DNA of 64,000 bases from contig NC_009937.1 of assembly GCF_000010525.1 (NCBI RefSeq), positions 1,307,501 to 1,371,500 on the forward strand, read 5' to 3'. The translations under genes were made by a program, and so were the position numbers. Positions 35,510 through 44,828 of the stretch are shown piece by piece. The stretch is from Azorhizobium caulinodans ORS 571 (lineage in GTDB: Bacteria; Pseudomonadota; Alphaproteobacteria; Rhizobiales; Xanthobacteraceae). The stretch's first letter is position 1; the number at the start of each line of letters is the position of its first letter. A model generated the notes under the pieces. That model did not search any database. It was given only the letters and a program-made list of their open reading frames with translations, and was not told the origin of the DNA.

Positions 35510-35959
35510 GGCAATCCCTTTCCTCGCAACAACCCGAATGGCGGGGTGCCGCCCTCCGTGTGCTCGGCCGACCGTGTGATTCGCGTTACGTGTGTTGAAT
35601 GGTTAACCGAAACCGATTCGCTCGGACAAGAGTCCTTGCGAAAAACTTTGTGCACGGGCGCTTCGACTGACTCTACGCCCCTCACTCAAGTCCTCGTGTT
35701 AACCCACACTGTAACGTCGCACCGCCGCGCGAGCGCTTTGTCTGTCCGGAACGCGCGCCACTGTCGCCCGCTCCGAACCGTGAGGTCATCATTAACGAAG
35801 GGGGTAAACGATTGGTTGCCAGAGCGGCGGCCCGGTCGATTTTCCCCGTCGCGTCGGCTTGGCGGTAAGGAAACGACAACCGTATGTGGCCATGCTCCTT
35901 GCGGAAAGGGACCGGAACCCCGGCTCCCGCCTTGTCGCGTGCCTCGGAGTGTCGCGTTC
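35510..35959. promoter_or_regulatory. ctrA upstream region with four GANTC sites
   Basis: A 450-bp gap between divergent ctrA and fliJ. GANTC, the target of the cell-cycle methylase CcrM, occurs at 35578, 35615, 35630 and 35669, i.e. four sites in 96 bp, 69-164 bp upstream of the ctrA start. GTTAAC (35602) and TTAACC/TTAACG half-sites could be CtrA-binding half-motifs, but no full TTAA-N7-TTAA is present. CcrM-regulated ctrA promoters are established in Caulobacter; the same is inferred here. Confidence 0.7.
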
Positions 35960-36352
35960 ATGAAATCGCGTGAGCCCCTCATCCGTGCCAAAAGGTTCAA
36001 GATCGAGGACGCCCGCCGTCGCCTCGCACAGATCGACACCATGATCGCGGAATTTGACCGCATGGCGTCGGAGCTCGAGCGGGACATTACGGCGGAGGAG
36101 CAGCGCTCCGGCATCACCGATCCCAAGCATTTTGCCTATCCCCCGCTCGCCGCTTCGGCGCGCCAGCGCCGCGAGAACCTCGTGCGCTCGGCGGACGAAC
36201 TGCGCGGCCAGCGCGCGGAGGCGCAGGCCGCCTTCGACGAGGCGGAAGCGGAGCTCGGTCTCGTGGAAGCCGCCGGCGAGCGCGAGCGTGGCGATGGCGA
36301 GCCCATCGAGCGCCGTGCGGCGTGGCGGCAGGGCGAACCCGCGCGTCTGTGA
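35960..36352 (+). CDS. fliJ: FliJ-like flagellar export protein
   Basis: A 130-residue, strongly charged coiled-coil protein (MKSREPLIRAKRFKIEDARRR...). The N-terminal half, with IDTMIAEFDRMASELERDI and EQRSGITDPKHFAY, matches the FliJ annotated next to ctrA in Rhizobiales. FliJ is a chaperone of the flagellar type III export ATPase FliI, which is not in this window. No ribosome site is obvious ahead of the ATG. A general coiled-coil protein cannot be excluded. Confidence 0.75.
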   Translation: MKSREPLIRAKRFKIEDARRRLAQIDTMIAEFDRMASELERDITAEEQRSGITDPKHFAYPPLAASARQRRENLVRSADELRGQRAEAQAAFDEAEAELGLVEAAGERERGDGEPIERRAAWRQGEPARL

Positions 36353-36514
36353 TCGGCGATCGGGAGGAGGCGGGTGACAAGAGGTCGCGCCGCGTTCACG
36401 CTGGCCGCGCAATCCGCCGCCTCCCTTGCCTTGAATGATCCGGTCTGGTGGCGGAACCACCCCTTCGGGGTCCCGTTGCCGTGGGTCGGGCCCCCACCAT
36501 GGGACTGAACCGTC

Positions 36515-37051
36515 GTGACGAGCGCTGAACGCCTGACCCCGCTCCTCGCCGCCATCGCGGAGCGCGACCTCGACGCCATGGAACAGCTCTACAAGCTGTC
36601 CAGTCCGAAACTCTATGGCCTGTGCCTGCGCATCCTGCGCCGGCCGGAACTGGCGCGCGCCGCCCTCAAGAGCGCCTATCTGCGCGTGTGGAAGAGCGCC
36701 AGGACGGCCCCGACGGACCTCGACCCGCTCGCCTGGCTCGTGTGCGTGACCCGCGAGGCGGCGCTGGAGATGGCGCGGACCATGGAGAATACGGGCGAGG
36801 CCTGGGAGCCCTTCTCGGTGGAGGACCCGGCGGACGATCCGCTCGCAGCGCCCGCGCATTCGCCCGAACTGAAGCGCCTGCTCGCCTGCCTCGGCACCTT
36901 GTCGGAGGAGCGCCGGCGCATGTTCCTGCTCGCTTATTATGACGGCTGGAGCCGCGAGGCGCTGTCCGTCTATTTCGACGCCCCCATGCCCACCATCAGC
37001 ACCTGGCTGAAGCGCAGCGTGGCCGAGATCGACGAGTGTCTGGCCAAATGA
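36515..37051 (+). CDS. RNA polymerase sigma factor, ECF (SigK-like) type
   Basis: A 178-residue sigma factor. Region 2 is at about 20-85, with KSAYLRVWKSA in place of the usual AFLRVWR. Region 4 is at about 125-175, with EERRRMFLLAYYDGWSREALSVYFDAPMPTISTWLKRSVAEI. The start is GTG. The stop overlaps the next gene's ATG (ATGA), and that gene encodes an RskA-like anti-sigma factor, so the two form a standard sigma/anti-sigma pair. Confidence 0.88.
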   Translation: MTSAERLTPLLAAIAERDLDAMEQLYKLSSPKLYGLCLRILRRPELARAALKSAYLRVWKSARTAPTDLDPLAWLVCVTREAALEMARTMENTGEAWEPFSVEDPADDPLAAPAHSPELKRLLACLGTLSEERRRMFLLAYYDGWSREALSVYFDAPMPTISTWLKRSVAEIDECLAK

Positions 37052-37887
37052 ACCTCTCCGAGGACGATCGTCAGTTCGTCGCCGAATATGTGCTCGGCAC
37101 GCTTCCGGCCGCTCTGCGGCTGATGATCCGCAGCCGGATCGAGGAGGAGCGCGCGTTCGGTGCCGTGTCCCGGCAATGGGAACAGCGCCTGTCGCCGCTG
37201 CACGAGCTGGTGGTGCCGGTCGCGCCGCCGGCCGATCTGTGGCGCGATGTCGCCGTCAATCTCATTCCCCGTCCCATCGAGCGCACGCCGGACGAGCCCG
37301 CCAAGCCTGCCGATGCGAAGGGCAAGGCCAAGGACGGGAAAGGGGCGAAGGAAGCTAAGGGAGCGAAGGGGCCGGGCGGCTTCGCCATTCCCGCAGCCGT
37401 CGATGCCGCCGAGGCGCCGCCGATCATCGAACTCGCCCCCAACGCTGCCATCCTCAGCCAGATGCGCCGCTGGCGCTGGGCCACCATCGGCCTCGGCGTG
37501 CTGCTGGTCGCCTGCGCCGGCACCTTCGGTTATCGCGAATGGGATCGCTCGGTGGCCCAGCGCTATTTTGCCCTGCTGCAGGAAGGGCGCGCCGCATCCG
37601 TCCTCGTGCGGATCGATGTCAGCGACGGCGACGTGACCGTGCGCCCGCTGGTTGATCCCGCGCCCGCCGGCAAGTCCTATCAACTCTGGATCGTGCCGGA
37701 CGGCCAGTCGCCCCGCTCGCTCGGCACCTTCTCGTCCAGCTTCGCCACCCGGTCGGACGTCGTGCGCAAGCTGGGCGCCAAGGTGGCGGCCAAGGCCACG
37801 CTCCAGGTGACGCTGGAGCCGGAAGGCGGCACATCCGAATTGCCGAGCGGCGACGTGCTCTATTCGGGACGCCTTTTGCCGGAGTGA
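37048..37887 (+). CDS. RskA-like transmembrane anti-sigma factor
   Basis: A 279-residue anti-sigma factor. The N-terminal cytoplasmic domain (1-80) resembles the zinc-less anti-sigma-K fold. A Lys/Ala/Gly-rich linker spans about 85-113. One transmembrane helix lies near 143-163 (WATIGLGVLLVACAGTFGY). The periplasmic part is RskA-type, with AGKSYQLWIVPDGQSPRSLG. ATGA overlap with the sigma gene fixes the start and indicates coupled expression. It should hold the sigma factor at the membrane until a signal arrives; the signal is unknown. Confidence 0.88.
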   Translation: MNLSEDDRQFVAEYVLGTLPAALRLMIRSRIEEERAFGAVSRQWEQRLSPLHELVVPVAPPADLWRDVAVNLIPRPIERTPDEPAKPADAKGKAKDGKGAKEAKGAKGPGGFAIPAAVDAAEAPPIIELAPNAAILSQMRRWRWATIGLGVLLVACAGTFGYREWDRSVAQRYFALLQEGRAASVLVRIDVSDGDVTVRPLVDPAPAGKSYQLWIVPDGQSPRSLGTFSSSFATRSDVVRKLGAKVAAKATLQVTLEPEGGTSELPSGDVLYSGRLLPE

Positions 37888-37897
37888 CGCGAGAAGC

Positions 37898-39106
37898 TCA
37901 GGCGACGCCCGTGGAGGCGGCGGCGCCCCCGGCGTGCGGGGCCGCCGGCTGGGGCGTGACGAGCGGCGCCGCGAGCACCACCCGGTTGCGGCCTCCGTCC
38001 TTGGCGGCATAGAGCGCATGGTCCGCGGCATCGATCATGCGGTCGATGCCGGCCACGCGCTGCCCGGCCTCCAGGCTTGCGACGCCGATCGCGACCGTGG
38101 CCTCCACCGCATGGCCTTCCACTTCCCGCAGATCGTCCATTACCTGCCGCCGCAGGCGCTCCGCCATTACGCAGGCCACATCCGATCCGGCATCCTTGAG
38201 CACGAGGCAGAATTCCTCGCCGCCATAGCGCCCCACGAGATCGCCCCGGCGCAGCAGCTTGCGCGCAACCTGCGCGAAGGCCCGCAGCACCTGATCGCCG
38301 GTCCGGTGGCCGAAGCGGTCGTTGATGGACTTGAAGTGATCGAGATCCACCAGCAGCACCGAGACCGGACGCCCCGAGGCAAGGGCCGAGCGCAGCAGGG
38401 CGCTGGCGCCCATGAGCAGCGAACGGCGGTTGCTGAGTTCGGTCAGTTCGTCACAGCTGGCCATGCGGTCCAGCACCATGAACATGCCGCCGAAGTTCAG
38501 CCCTACGGTGAAGAAGAGGCCGGCGGCGAAGGTCCAGGCCATCTGCTCTGATGTCATGTCGCCGCCGAGCGGCCGGAAGCCGGCGAGACTGCCTGCGAGC
38601 CGCACCACCTGTATGGTGCACATGCCGGCAAGGAAGAGGGCGACCAGCATGCGGGAAAACGCCGGCGCATAGGACGGCACGTGGGCGAGCACGTAGGCGG
38701 AGCCGCCGAACCAGCAACAGCAGATGAAGGTGTAGAGCACCACCCTGTCGTTCACGTTGGGCAGGAACAGCACGCACGCAATATAATAGAAGAGGGGCGT
38801 GGCGATCACCGCCAGCCAGATGGGCAGCGTGATCGGGCGCCGGTCGAAGGCGCGCATGCCGCAATAGGTGAGGGCGGCCCCCGTCAGAAGCCAGCCGTTG
38901 CTGAAGGGCGCCACGTTCGGCCCCAGACGCCCGTTGGCGGCGGTCAGGACGGCGACCGAGCCGGCACAGAACAGGTCCGTGACACCCCAGAAGATGAGGC
39001 AGGTCTCGCTCCGGACATAGGCCCACGCCAGCAGCAGCAGCGCACCCATGAGGGTGGCCAGCACCACAGCGGCGAAGCCTATCGTCTGGAAATCGAGGGT
39101 GACCAT
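37898..39106 (-). CDS. Membrane diguanylate cyclase
   Basis: A 402-residue protein that should make cyclic di-GMP. Six or so transmembrane helices fill residues 1-210, without a recognised sensor domain. The GGDEF domain follows, with active-site GGEEF at 295-299. An allosteric inhibitory site RxxD (RRGD, 286-289) lies five residues upstream, so product inhibition is likely. The 10-bp gap to the convergent anti-sigma gene leaves no room for a terminator. Confidence 0.94.
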   Translation of the reverse strand: MVTLDFQTIGFAAVVLATLMGALLLLAWAYVRSETCLIFWGVTDLFCAGSVAVLTAANGRLGPNVAPFSNGWLLTGAALTYCGMRAFDRRPITLPIWLAVIATPLFYYIACVLFLPNVNDRVVLYTFICCCWFGGSAYVLAHVPSYAPAFSRMLVALFLAGMCTIQVVRLAGSLAGFRPLGGDMTSEQMAWTFAAGLFFTVGLNFGGMFMVLDRMASCDELTELSNRRSLLMGASALLRSALASGRPVSVLLVDLDHFKSINDRFGHRTGDQVLRAFAQVARKLLRRGDLVGRYGGEEFCLVLKDAGSDVACVMAERLRRQVMDDLREVEGHAVEATVAIGVASLEAGQRVAGIDRMIDAADHALYAAKDGGRNRVVLAAPLVTPQPAAPHAGGAAASTGVA

Positions 39107-39308
39107 AATCCGGGGGGCCGAGACAATCAGGCTATTGCGCAATCCTGATACCATTGCGCGGCTGTTCTGGGGCGGCAAGGAAAAGCTCGTCGCCGCTGGG
39201 CCTGCCCGCGCTGCCGGCAAAATGCCCCTCTCTCACCGTCACCGGTACATTCCGCCCATCGCCGCGGCATGGCATAAGGCGGGAGAAGCTGGAGGTCGTT
39301 TCCCGCCC

Positions 39309-40406
39309 ATGACCGTTGCCGTTTCCGTGGAGAATGCCGTCAAGCGCTTCGGCCAGCAGATGGCGCTGGCCGATATCTCGCTGGATGTCGCGCCCGGTGA
39401 GCTTGTCGCGCTGCTGGGGCCGTCCGGCTCGGGAAAGACGACGCTGCTCAGGGCCATCGCCGGCCTCGAGGCACTCGACGGCGGGCGGATCGTCCTTGAC
39501 GGCGCCGATGCGGCCCATGTTCCGGTGCGCCACCGCGGCATCGGCTTCGTGTTCCAGCAATATGCGCTCTTCCGCCATATGAGCGTCGCCGACAACGTGG
39601 CCTACGGGCTGCGCTCGCGCCCGCGCGCCACTCGCCCCTCCGAGGCGGACATCCGCGCGCGGGTCTCCGATCTGCTGGGCCTTGTCCAACTGGAGGGTTA
39701 TGGCGGGCGCTATCCGGCGCAGCTCTCCGGCGGCCAGCGCCAGCGCGTGGCGCTCGCCCGGGCGCTCGCCATCGAGCCGAAGGTGCTGCTGCTGGACGAG
39801 CCGTTCGGCGCGCTCGACGCGCTGGTGCGCAAGGAATTGCGGGCCTGGCTGCGCGAGCTGCACGACCGCACCGGCCACACCACCCTGTTCGTGACCCACG
39901 ATCAGGACGAGGCGCTGGAACTCGCCGACCGCGTGGTGGTGATGAGTTTCGGCCGCATCGAGCAGGTGGGGACCCCCGACGAGGTCTATGACCAGCCCGC
40001 GACGCCGCAGGTGTTCGGCTTCATGGGGGAATCGAGCCGGCTCGACGTGGAGGTGCGCGACGGCGCTGCCTTTGCCGCCGGCGGTGCGGTGGCCGTAGCC
40101 ATCGCGCCGGTTCCGGACGGCACCGGATCGCTCTTCGTCCGTCCGCAGGACGTGTCCATCGCCATGGCCGGCACGCCGGGCATGGAAGGCATCGTGCGCG
40201 GCTACCGGCGCCATGGCGCCATCCGGCGGCTTACCGTGGACGTGGCCGGCGGAGTGGTGGAGGCGGACATCTCGCCGGCCGTCCGTGCCGAGAATGGCAC
40301 CAAGGTCGCGGTGCGCTTCAATCGGGCGCGGCTCTTTCCCGCGACCGGCGCCGGTGCCGACTGCCGGCCGCCAGTGGCCCACCAGAGCGGCGAATATGCC
40401 ATCTGA
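39309..40406 (+). CDS. CysA-like ABC transporter ATPase (orphan)
   Basis: A 365-residue ATPase close to sulfate/thiosulfate CysA. Walker A is GPSGSGKTT, the signature is [15 protein letters not shown], and Walker B is [12 protein letters not shown]. The C-terminal domain ([25 protein letters not shown]) matches the CysA regulatory region. No permease or binding-protein gene is adjacent; the neighbours are a cyclase gene and agmatinase. It may serve a transporter encoded elsewhere. Confidence 0.82.
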   Translation: MTVAVSVENAVKRFGQQMALADISLDVAPGELVALLGPSGSGKTTLLRAIAGLEALDGGRIVLDGADAAHVPVRHRGIGFVFQQYALFRHMSVADNVAYGLRSRPRATRPSEADIRARVSDLLGLVQLEGYGGRYPAQLSGGQRQRVALARALAIEPKVLLLDEPFGALDALVRKELRAWLRELHDRTGHTTLFVTHDQDEALELADRVVVMSFGRIEQVGTPDEVYDQPATPQVFGFMGESSRLDVEVRDGAAFAAGGAVAVAIAPVPDGTGSLFVRPQDVSIAMAGTPGMEGIVRGYRRHGAIRRLTVDVAGGVVEADISPAVRAENGTKVAVRFNRARLFPATGAGADCRPPVAHQSGEYAI

Positions 40407-40449
40407 GCGTGCGCCTCGAAGCGCGCGCCGATCTTCACGGGAGAGATGA

Positions 40450-41433
40450 ATGTCGAGTGATCCCCTGGCGCCGCGCCCTGTCGATCGCGCGCTGGACCCC
40501 GGCTTCCGGCATGGCCAGTCCATGGAGCCGAACTATTCCGGCGTCACGTCCTTCCTGCGCCGGCGCTATGCCCGGGATGGCGGCGGCGCGGAGGTGGTCG
40601 TGTGGGGCGTGCCTCTGGACGTCACCGTCTCCAACCGGCCGGGCACCCGCTTCGGGCCGCGCGCGCTCCGCGCCGCCTCCAGCATCCTCGACGGCGATCC
40701 GCTGTTTCCGTTCCGCGCCGATCCCTTCGCCGCGCTGGACATGGCGGACGCGGGTGATTGCGTGTTCGATTACGGCCTGCCGGCCTCCATCCCCGCCGCC
40801 ATCGAGGCGCAGGCGGCCCGTCTCTATGCCACCGGCGCCCATCTGGTGACGCTCGGCGGCGATCATTTCCTCACCTATCCGATCCTGAAGGCGCTGGTGG
40901 CAAAGACCGGCGCGCCAGTGGCGCTCGTCCAGTTCGACGCCCATCAGGACACCTGGGACGACGACGGGACCCGCGTCGATCACGGCACCATGATTACCCG
41001 CGCGGTGAAGGACGGGCTGATCCGGGTGGATCGCTCCATCCAGGTCGGTATCCGCACCCACGCGCCGCAGGATTACGGCATCGCGATCATCGACGGCTTT
41101 CAGGCCGGCGATCTCGGGCCGAAGGGGATCGCTGCCGCCATCGCGGCGCGCGTGGGCGATGCGCCGGTCTACCTCTCCTTCGATATCGACGCGATCGATC
41201 CCGCCTTTGCGCCCGGCACCGGCACGCCGGTCTGCGGGGGGCTGTCGAGCCGCGAGGCGCTCGATACCCTGCGCCGGCTCGGCGGGCTCGATCTCAAGGG
41301 TTTCGATGTGGTGGAAGTCTCGCCGCCCTATGACCATGCGGACGTAACGGCACTCGCCGGTGCATCCCTCGCCGCCTGCTATCTGGGCGTGCTTGCGGGC
41401 CGCAAGGCCTCCGGTGCATCCATCGTCCCTTGA
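40450..41433 (+). CDS. speB: Agmatinase / ureohydrolase
   Basis: A 327-residue enzyme of the arginase/agmatinase family, probably hydrolysing agmatine to putrescine and urea. Manganese ligands are in GGDHF, FDAHQDTWDDD (DAHxD) and SFDIDAIDPAFAPGTGTP. Length fits agmatinase. Guanidinobutyrase or another ureohydrolase specificity is possible, since the family is hard to separate by motif. GGGAGAG precedes the ATG. Confidence 0.87.
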   Translation: MSSDPLAPRPVDRALDPGFRHGQSMEPNYSGVTSFLRRRYARDGGGAEVVVWGVPLDVTVSNRPGTRFGPRALRAASSILDGDPLFPFRADPFAALDMADAGDCVFDYGLPASIPAAIEAQAARLYATGAHLVTLGGDHFLTYPILKALVAKTGAPVALVQFDAHQDTWDDDGTRVDHGTMITRAVKDGLIRVDRSIQVGIRTHAPQDYGIAIIDGFQAGDLGPKGIAAAIAARVGDAPVYLSFDIDAIDPAFAPGTGTPVCGGLSSREALDTLRRLGGLDLKGFDVVEVSPPYDHADVTALAGASLAACYLGVLAGRKASGASIVP

Positions 41434-41472
41434 GGCTGGCCCGGTCGCGCTCCGGGATTTCTTTGTCCGCAA

Positions 41473-41500
41473 GGCCGGCCGGGCTTTCACCCGGCCGGCC
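41473..41500 (+). other. Strong stem-loop between speB and chaA
   Basis: A perfect 11-bp inverted repeat GGCCGGCCGGG / CCCGGCCGGCC with a 6-nt loop, 40 bp after the speB stop. There is no downstream T-tract, so it is a weak terminator candidate or an mRNA-stabilising structure. Confidence 0.5.
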
Positions 41501-41580
41501 AGGCGCGATTATCCGGGCGAACGGCGGCGGGGCAGGGCGCGCGCCAGAGCGCGCATGCGCGGGATTCTTCGGGGATTTTC

Positions 41581-42645
41581 ATGCCGTTCATCTGGCTCGC
41601 TTATTTCTTTCCCCTCGCCGCGCTCGCCCTCGGCCTTGCCGTTTCCGTCCTGCCCGTCCCTTTCACGGGGGGCCTGTCCTTCATCGAGACGGTGCTCCTC
41701 ATCGGCACCTCCTTTGCGGCGGTCCACCATGCGGAGGGCATCTCGTCCCGGATCGGCCAGCCCTTCGGCACGCTGATCCTGACCCTGAGCGTCACCGTCA
41801 TCGAGGTCTCGGTGCTTGTGGCCATGATGCTGAACGGCGAGAACAATCCCGGCGTCGGCCGGGAGGCCGTGCTCTCCACCGTCATGTTCGTCTGCACGGG
41901 GGTCGTGGGCGCCTGCCTGCTGGTGGGTGCGCTCCGCCACCGGGAGCAGGAGGTGCGCCAGCAGGGCGTGAACGGCTATCTTTCGGTCATCATCGCCATT
42001 TCGGTGCTGTGCCTGCTGCTGCCGCAAAACACCCACGCCGGCCTGATGGGTGCGGTGGATCCGTTCCAGATTTCCTTCATCATGTGCGGCACGGTGGTGC
42101 TCTACGGCGCCTTCCTCTTCATGCAGACGGTGCGCCACCGGGCGGACTTCATGCCGGAGGCGAGCGAGCCCGCCCCGGCGCGGCCGCGCCGTCTCGTGGT
42201 GCATATCCCGCTGCTGCTGGCGGCGCTCGGGGGCATCGTTCTTGTCTCGAGCGGGGTAGCTGCCGGCGTCGAGGAACTGCTCGACCGGCTGCATCTGCGC
42301 GATCCGGATGCCGTCATCAGCGCCGCCGTGGTGGCGATGCTGCTGCTGCCGGAGACCATCACCGCCATCCGCGCCGCCCGCGCCAACGATCTTCAGCGCA
42401 GCATCAACACGGCGCTCGGCTCGGCCCTTGCCACCATCGGCCTCACCATGCCGGCCATGGTGGCGATCAGCGTCTGGGTGGATCGTCCCATCTATCTGGG
42501 CATCGAGCCGGAGGACCGGGTGCAGTTGCTGCTGGTGCTGGTGCTGTCCATCGTCAGCTTCGGCACCGGGCGCACCAACCTGCTCAACGGCTTCGTGCAT
42601 CTCGTGCTGTTCGCCATCTATGTGATGACGTTGTTCGTGCCGTGA
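41581..42645 (+). CDS. chaA: ChaA/Y4hA-type calcium (sodium):proton antiporter
   Basis: A 354-residue inner-membrane cation/H+ antiporter of the CaCA superfamily with about 11 helices. The two alpha repeats are seen in SVTVIEVSVLVAMMLNGENN and ALGSALATIGLTMPAMVAIS. Rhizobial homologues are commonly annotated Y4hA. The ATG is preceded by GGGGA about 6 bp upstream. Substrate ion is not decided by sequence. Confidence 0.87.
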   Translation: MPFIWLAYFFPLAALALGLAVSVLPVPFTGGLSFIETVLLIGTSFAAVHHAEGISSRIGQPFGTLILTLSVTVIEVSVLVAMMLNGENNPGVGREAVLSTVMFVCTGVVGACLLVGALRHREQEVRQQGVNGYLSVIIAISVLCLLLPQNTHAGLMGAVDPFQISFIMCGTVVLYGAFLFMQTVRHRADFMPEASEPAPARPRRLVVHIPLLLAALGGIVLVSSGVAAGVEELLDRLHLRDPDAVISAAVVAMLLLPETITAIRAARANDLQRSINTALGSALATIGLTMPAMVAISVWVDRPIYLGIEPEDRVQLLLVLVLSIVSFGTGRTNLLNGFVHLVLFAIYVMTLFVP

Positions 42646-42739
42646 GCCGGCGAAGCGGCCGTCCACATTGGCGGATGTTCGGGTGGACACCGCGGCGGCA
42701 CGGTGGCATGTTCCGCCCGACCAAGAAGAGGCTCGCTCC

Positions 42740-43150
42740 GTGAAAGAGTTGCTGCTCTACATCTTCGCCTGGTGGCACAAGGCGACTCCCGGCACCCTGC
42801 TGTGGACCCGCCGCTTCGGCGAACTCGTCGGCCATGACGAATTCGGCAACGCCTACTACCGCACCAAGGGCGGCAAGGTGGACCCGACGCTCGGCTTCCA
42901 GCGCCGCTGGGTGCTCTACAGCGGCTATGCCGACTCGACCACGGTTCCGCCCGGCTGGTACGGCTGGCTCCACCATCGCGTGGACACCCCGCCGACCGAA
43001 GAGACCTATACCCCCCGTCCGTGGCAGAAGCCGCACCACCGCAACTACACCGGCACGCCGCTCGCCTATCGCCCGAAGGGTTCGGTGCAGGCCGGCGGCC
43101 ACCGCCCGCGCGTGACCGGCGACTACAACGCCTGGTCCCCCGGCGAGTGA
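42740..43150 (+). CDS. NADH:ubiquinone oxidoreductase 17.2 kDa-type subunit (NDUFA12)
   Basis: A 136-residue accessory complex I subunit found in alphaproteobacteria and mitochondria. The diagnostic stretch is GRRWVLYSG-like (FQRRWVLYSGYADSTTVP), followed by WYGWLHHRVDTPP and YTPRPWQKPHHRNYTGT. The GTG start has AGAAGAGG upstream. The gene is near DUF2155 and aat, a linkage seen in other Rhizobiales and useful for genus-level placement. Confidence 0.93.
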   Translation: MKELLLYIFAWWHKATPGTLLWTRRFGELVGHDEFGNAYYRTKGGKVDPTLGFQRRWVLYSGYADSTTVPPGWYGWLHHRVDTPPTEETYTPRPWQKPHHRNYTGTPLAYRPKGSVQAGGHRPRVTGDYNAWSPGE

Positions 43151-43181
43151 TCGCGGGCTTCTGACAGTCCCGTTTCTGCGA

Positions 43182-43213
43182 GCGCGCGGTCCCAAGGGCC
43201 GCGCGTTCTTGTG
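43182..43213 (+). terminator. Probable terminator after the NDUFA12 gene
   Basis: A GC-rich hairpin GCGCGCGG...CCGCGCG with an inner CCC/GGG pair and a short loop, followed by TTCTTGT. It is 31 bp after the stop codon. Confidence 0.65.
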
Positions 43214-43335
43214 TGCGGATTTCCACGGCACACCGCAGCGCCGCCCTCGCAAGGCCGCAATGCGGATGATAACGGGCCTGGATGCCATCCGGCGTCGGCC
43301 CGAGCCCGGCCTCTCCTTTCTCAGGTGCGCGTCTG

Positions 43336-44148
43336 ATGCGTTTTCTCCGTCCCGCCTCCGGTTTCCTCGTCCCGGCCGTGGCGGCCGTTGCGATGGCGGC
43401 GGTCTGCGGGGACGCGCTCGCGCAGAGCCGCAATGGCATCGATTCCGCCCCGCTCCTGCCGCCGGCGGGCGTCGGTACGCCCAATTATCAGGGCGGCTAT
43501 CCCGGCTATCCGGACAATCGGCCGCAGCCGGCCCAGCCCGCCCCGGCGCCGCAGCAGCCGGCGCAGAATCAGCCCTATCAGGGCATCTACGGCATCAATC
43601 CGCAGCAGCAGGCGCCGCAGCAGACGCAGTCGCAGCAGCAACAGAACCGCTATCGCCAGCCGGTGCCGCAGCTTCCGTCCGGTTCGACCCCCGCACAGGC
43701 GCCGGCGGCGCCAGCCCCCGCCGGGCAGGCGCCCGCTGCTCAGGCCCCCGCGGGGGCCCAGCAGCCGCAGCCGAACAATGACGTTCTGGTGGTGGAGCCT
43801 CCGGCGGAGAAGATCGCCAATCCGATCGCCGTCTATGCGGGCCTCGACAAGATCACCGGACGCATCACCTCCTTCGAGGTGGGCATTGGCGAGACGGTGC
43901 AGTTCGGCGCCCTTCAGGTGACGCCCCGTGCCTGCTACACGCGCCCGCCGACCGAGCCGCAGAACACCACGTCTTTCACGGAAGTGAACGAGATCACGCT
44001 GAAGGGCGAGGCCAAGCGCATCTTCACCGGGTGGATGTTTGCTTCCAGCCCCGGCCTGCACGGCGTCGAGCACCCGATCTATGACGTGTGGCTGACCGAC
44101 TGCAAGCAGAGCGCCCCCGGCACGGCGAAGCCCGGCGGCCAGAAGTAG
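43336..44148 (+). CDS. DUF2155 secreted protein
   Basis: A 270-residue protein with a signal peptide (to about residue 29, GDALAQ). A Pro/Gln/Ala-rich low-complexity stretch spans about 40-145. The C-terminal DUF2155 domain covers about 150-255, with [37 protein letters not shown] and [27 protein letters not shown]. Function is unknown. Its last 70 bp overlap the convergent aat gene on the other strand. Confidence 0.9.
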   Translation: MRFLRPASGFLVPAVAAVAMAAVCGDALAQSRNGIDSAPLLPPAGVGTPNYQGGYPGYPDNRPQPAQPAPAPQQPAQNQPYQGIYGINPQQQAPQQTQSQQQQNRYRQPVPQLPSGSTPAQAPAAPAPAGQAPAAQAPAGAQQPQPNNDVLVVEPPAEKIANPIAVYAGLDKITGRITSFEVGIGETVQFGALQVTPRACYTRPPTEPQNTTSFTEVNEITLKGEAKRIFTGWMFASSPGLHGVEHPIYDVWLTDCKQSAPGTAKPGGQK

Positions 44149-44756
44149 AAGTCGGCCCGGGCGGAGACCGACTCCTCCAGCAGCCGGTGGTAGTGCCGGC
44201 GGGTGACCTCGAGCGCCCCGAAGCCGCTCAGGTGGCCGGTGATGAACTGGGTGTCGAGCAGCTTGAAGCCGCCGACCTTCAGCCGGGCGACGAGATGCGC
44301 CAGCGCCACCTTCGAGGCGTCGCGCTCATAATGGAACATGCTCTCGCCAAAGAAGGCGGCGCCGAGTTCCACGCCATAGAGCCCGCCCACCAGCTTGCCG
44401 TCCCGCCAGGCCTCCACCGTGTGGCACTGGCCGCGATCGAACAGCTCTCCATAGAGCCGGCGGATGCGCGGGTTGATCCAGGTCTTCTCGCGGCCCTCCT
44501 GCGGGGTGGCGCAGCCGGAAATCACGCCCTCGAAATCGGTGTCGATGCGGATCTCGAACTTGTCCTGCCGGATCGTGCGGGCAAGGCGCGAGGGAATGTG
44601 AAACCCGTCGAGCGGGATGATGCCGCGCCGGTCGGGCTCGATCCAGTAAAGTCCCGGATCGTCCGCGCTTTCCGCCATGGGAAAGATCCCGCAGGCATAG
44701 GCCTTCAGCAGGACATCGGGCGTGATCTCGACAAAGGGCTCGCGCGGTCGGCTCAT
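44079..44756 (-). CDS. aat: Leucyl/phenylalanyl-tRNA-protein transferase
   Basis: A 225-residue enzyme that adds Leu or Phe to N-terminal Arg/Lys of proteins and marks them for ClpAP by the N-end rule. Family motifs are [56 protein letters not shown] and [16 protein letters not shown]. The start MSRPREPF fits other alphaproteobacterial Aat; an in-frame GTG seven codons earlier is possible. The C-terminus ends in the usual Ser/Thr tail (SVSHTS) within the DUF2155 coding region. Confidence 0.95.
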   Translation of the reverse strand: MSRPREPFVEITPDVLLKAYACGIFPMAESADDPGLYWIEPDRRGIIPLDGFHIPSRLARTIRQDKFEIRIDTDFEGVISGCATPQEGREKTWINPRIRRLYGELFDRGQCHTVEAWRDGKLVGGLYGVELGAAFFGESMFHYERDASKVALAHLVARLKVGGFKLLDTQFITGHLSGFGALEVTRRHYHRLLEESVSARADFYFWPPGFAVPGALCLQSVSHTS

Positions 44757-44828
44757 GGAGCGATCATATCGCAGCACCCCGGCGGGTGAAAATCTCCGCA
44801 GGATCCGCGGGAGGAACGTCCGTGCGGG

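Noticed and set aside
35510-35959. A full CtrA box (TTAA-N7-TTAA) for autoregulation
   Set aside because: Only half-sites such as GTTAAC and TTAACC are present; none has a second TTAA at the right spacing.
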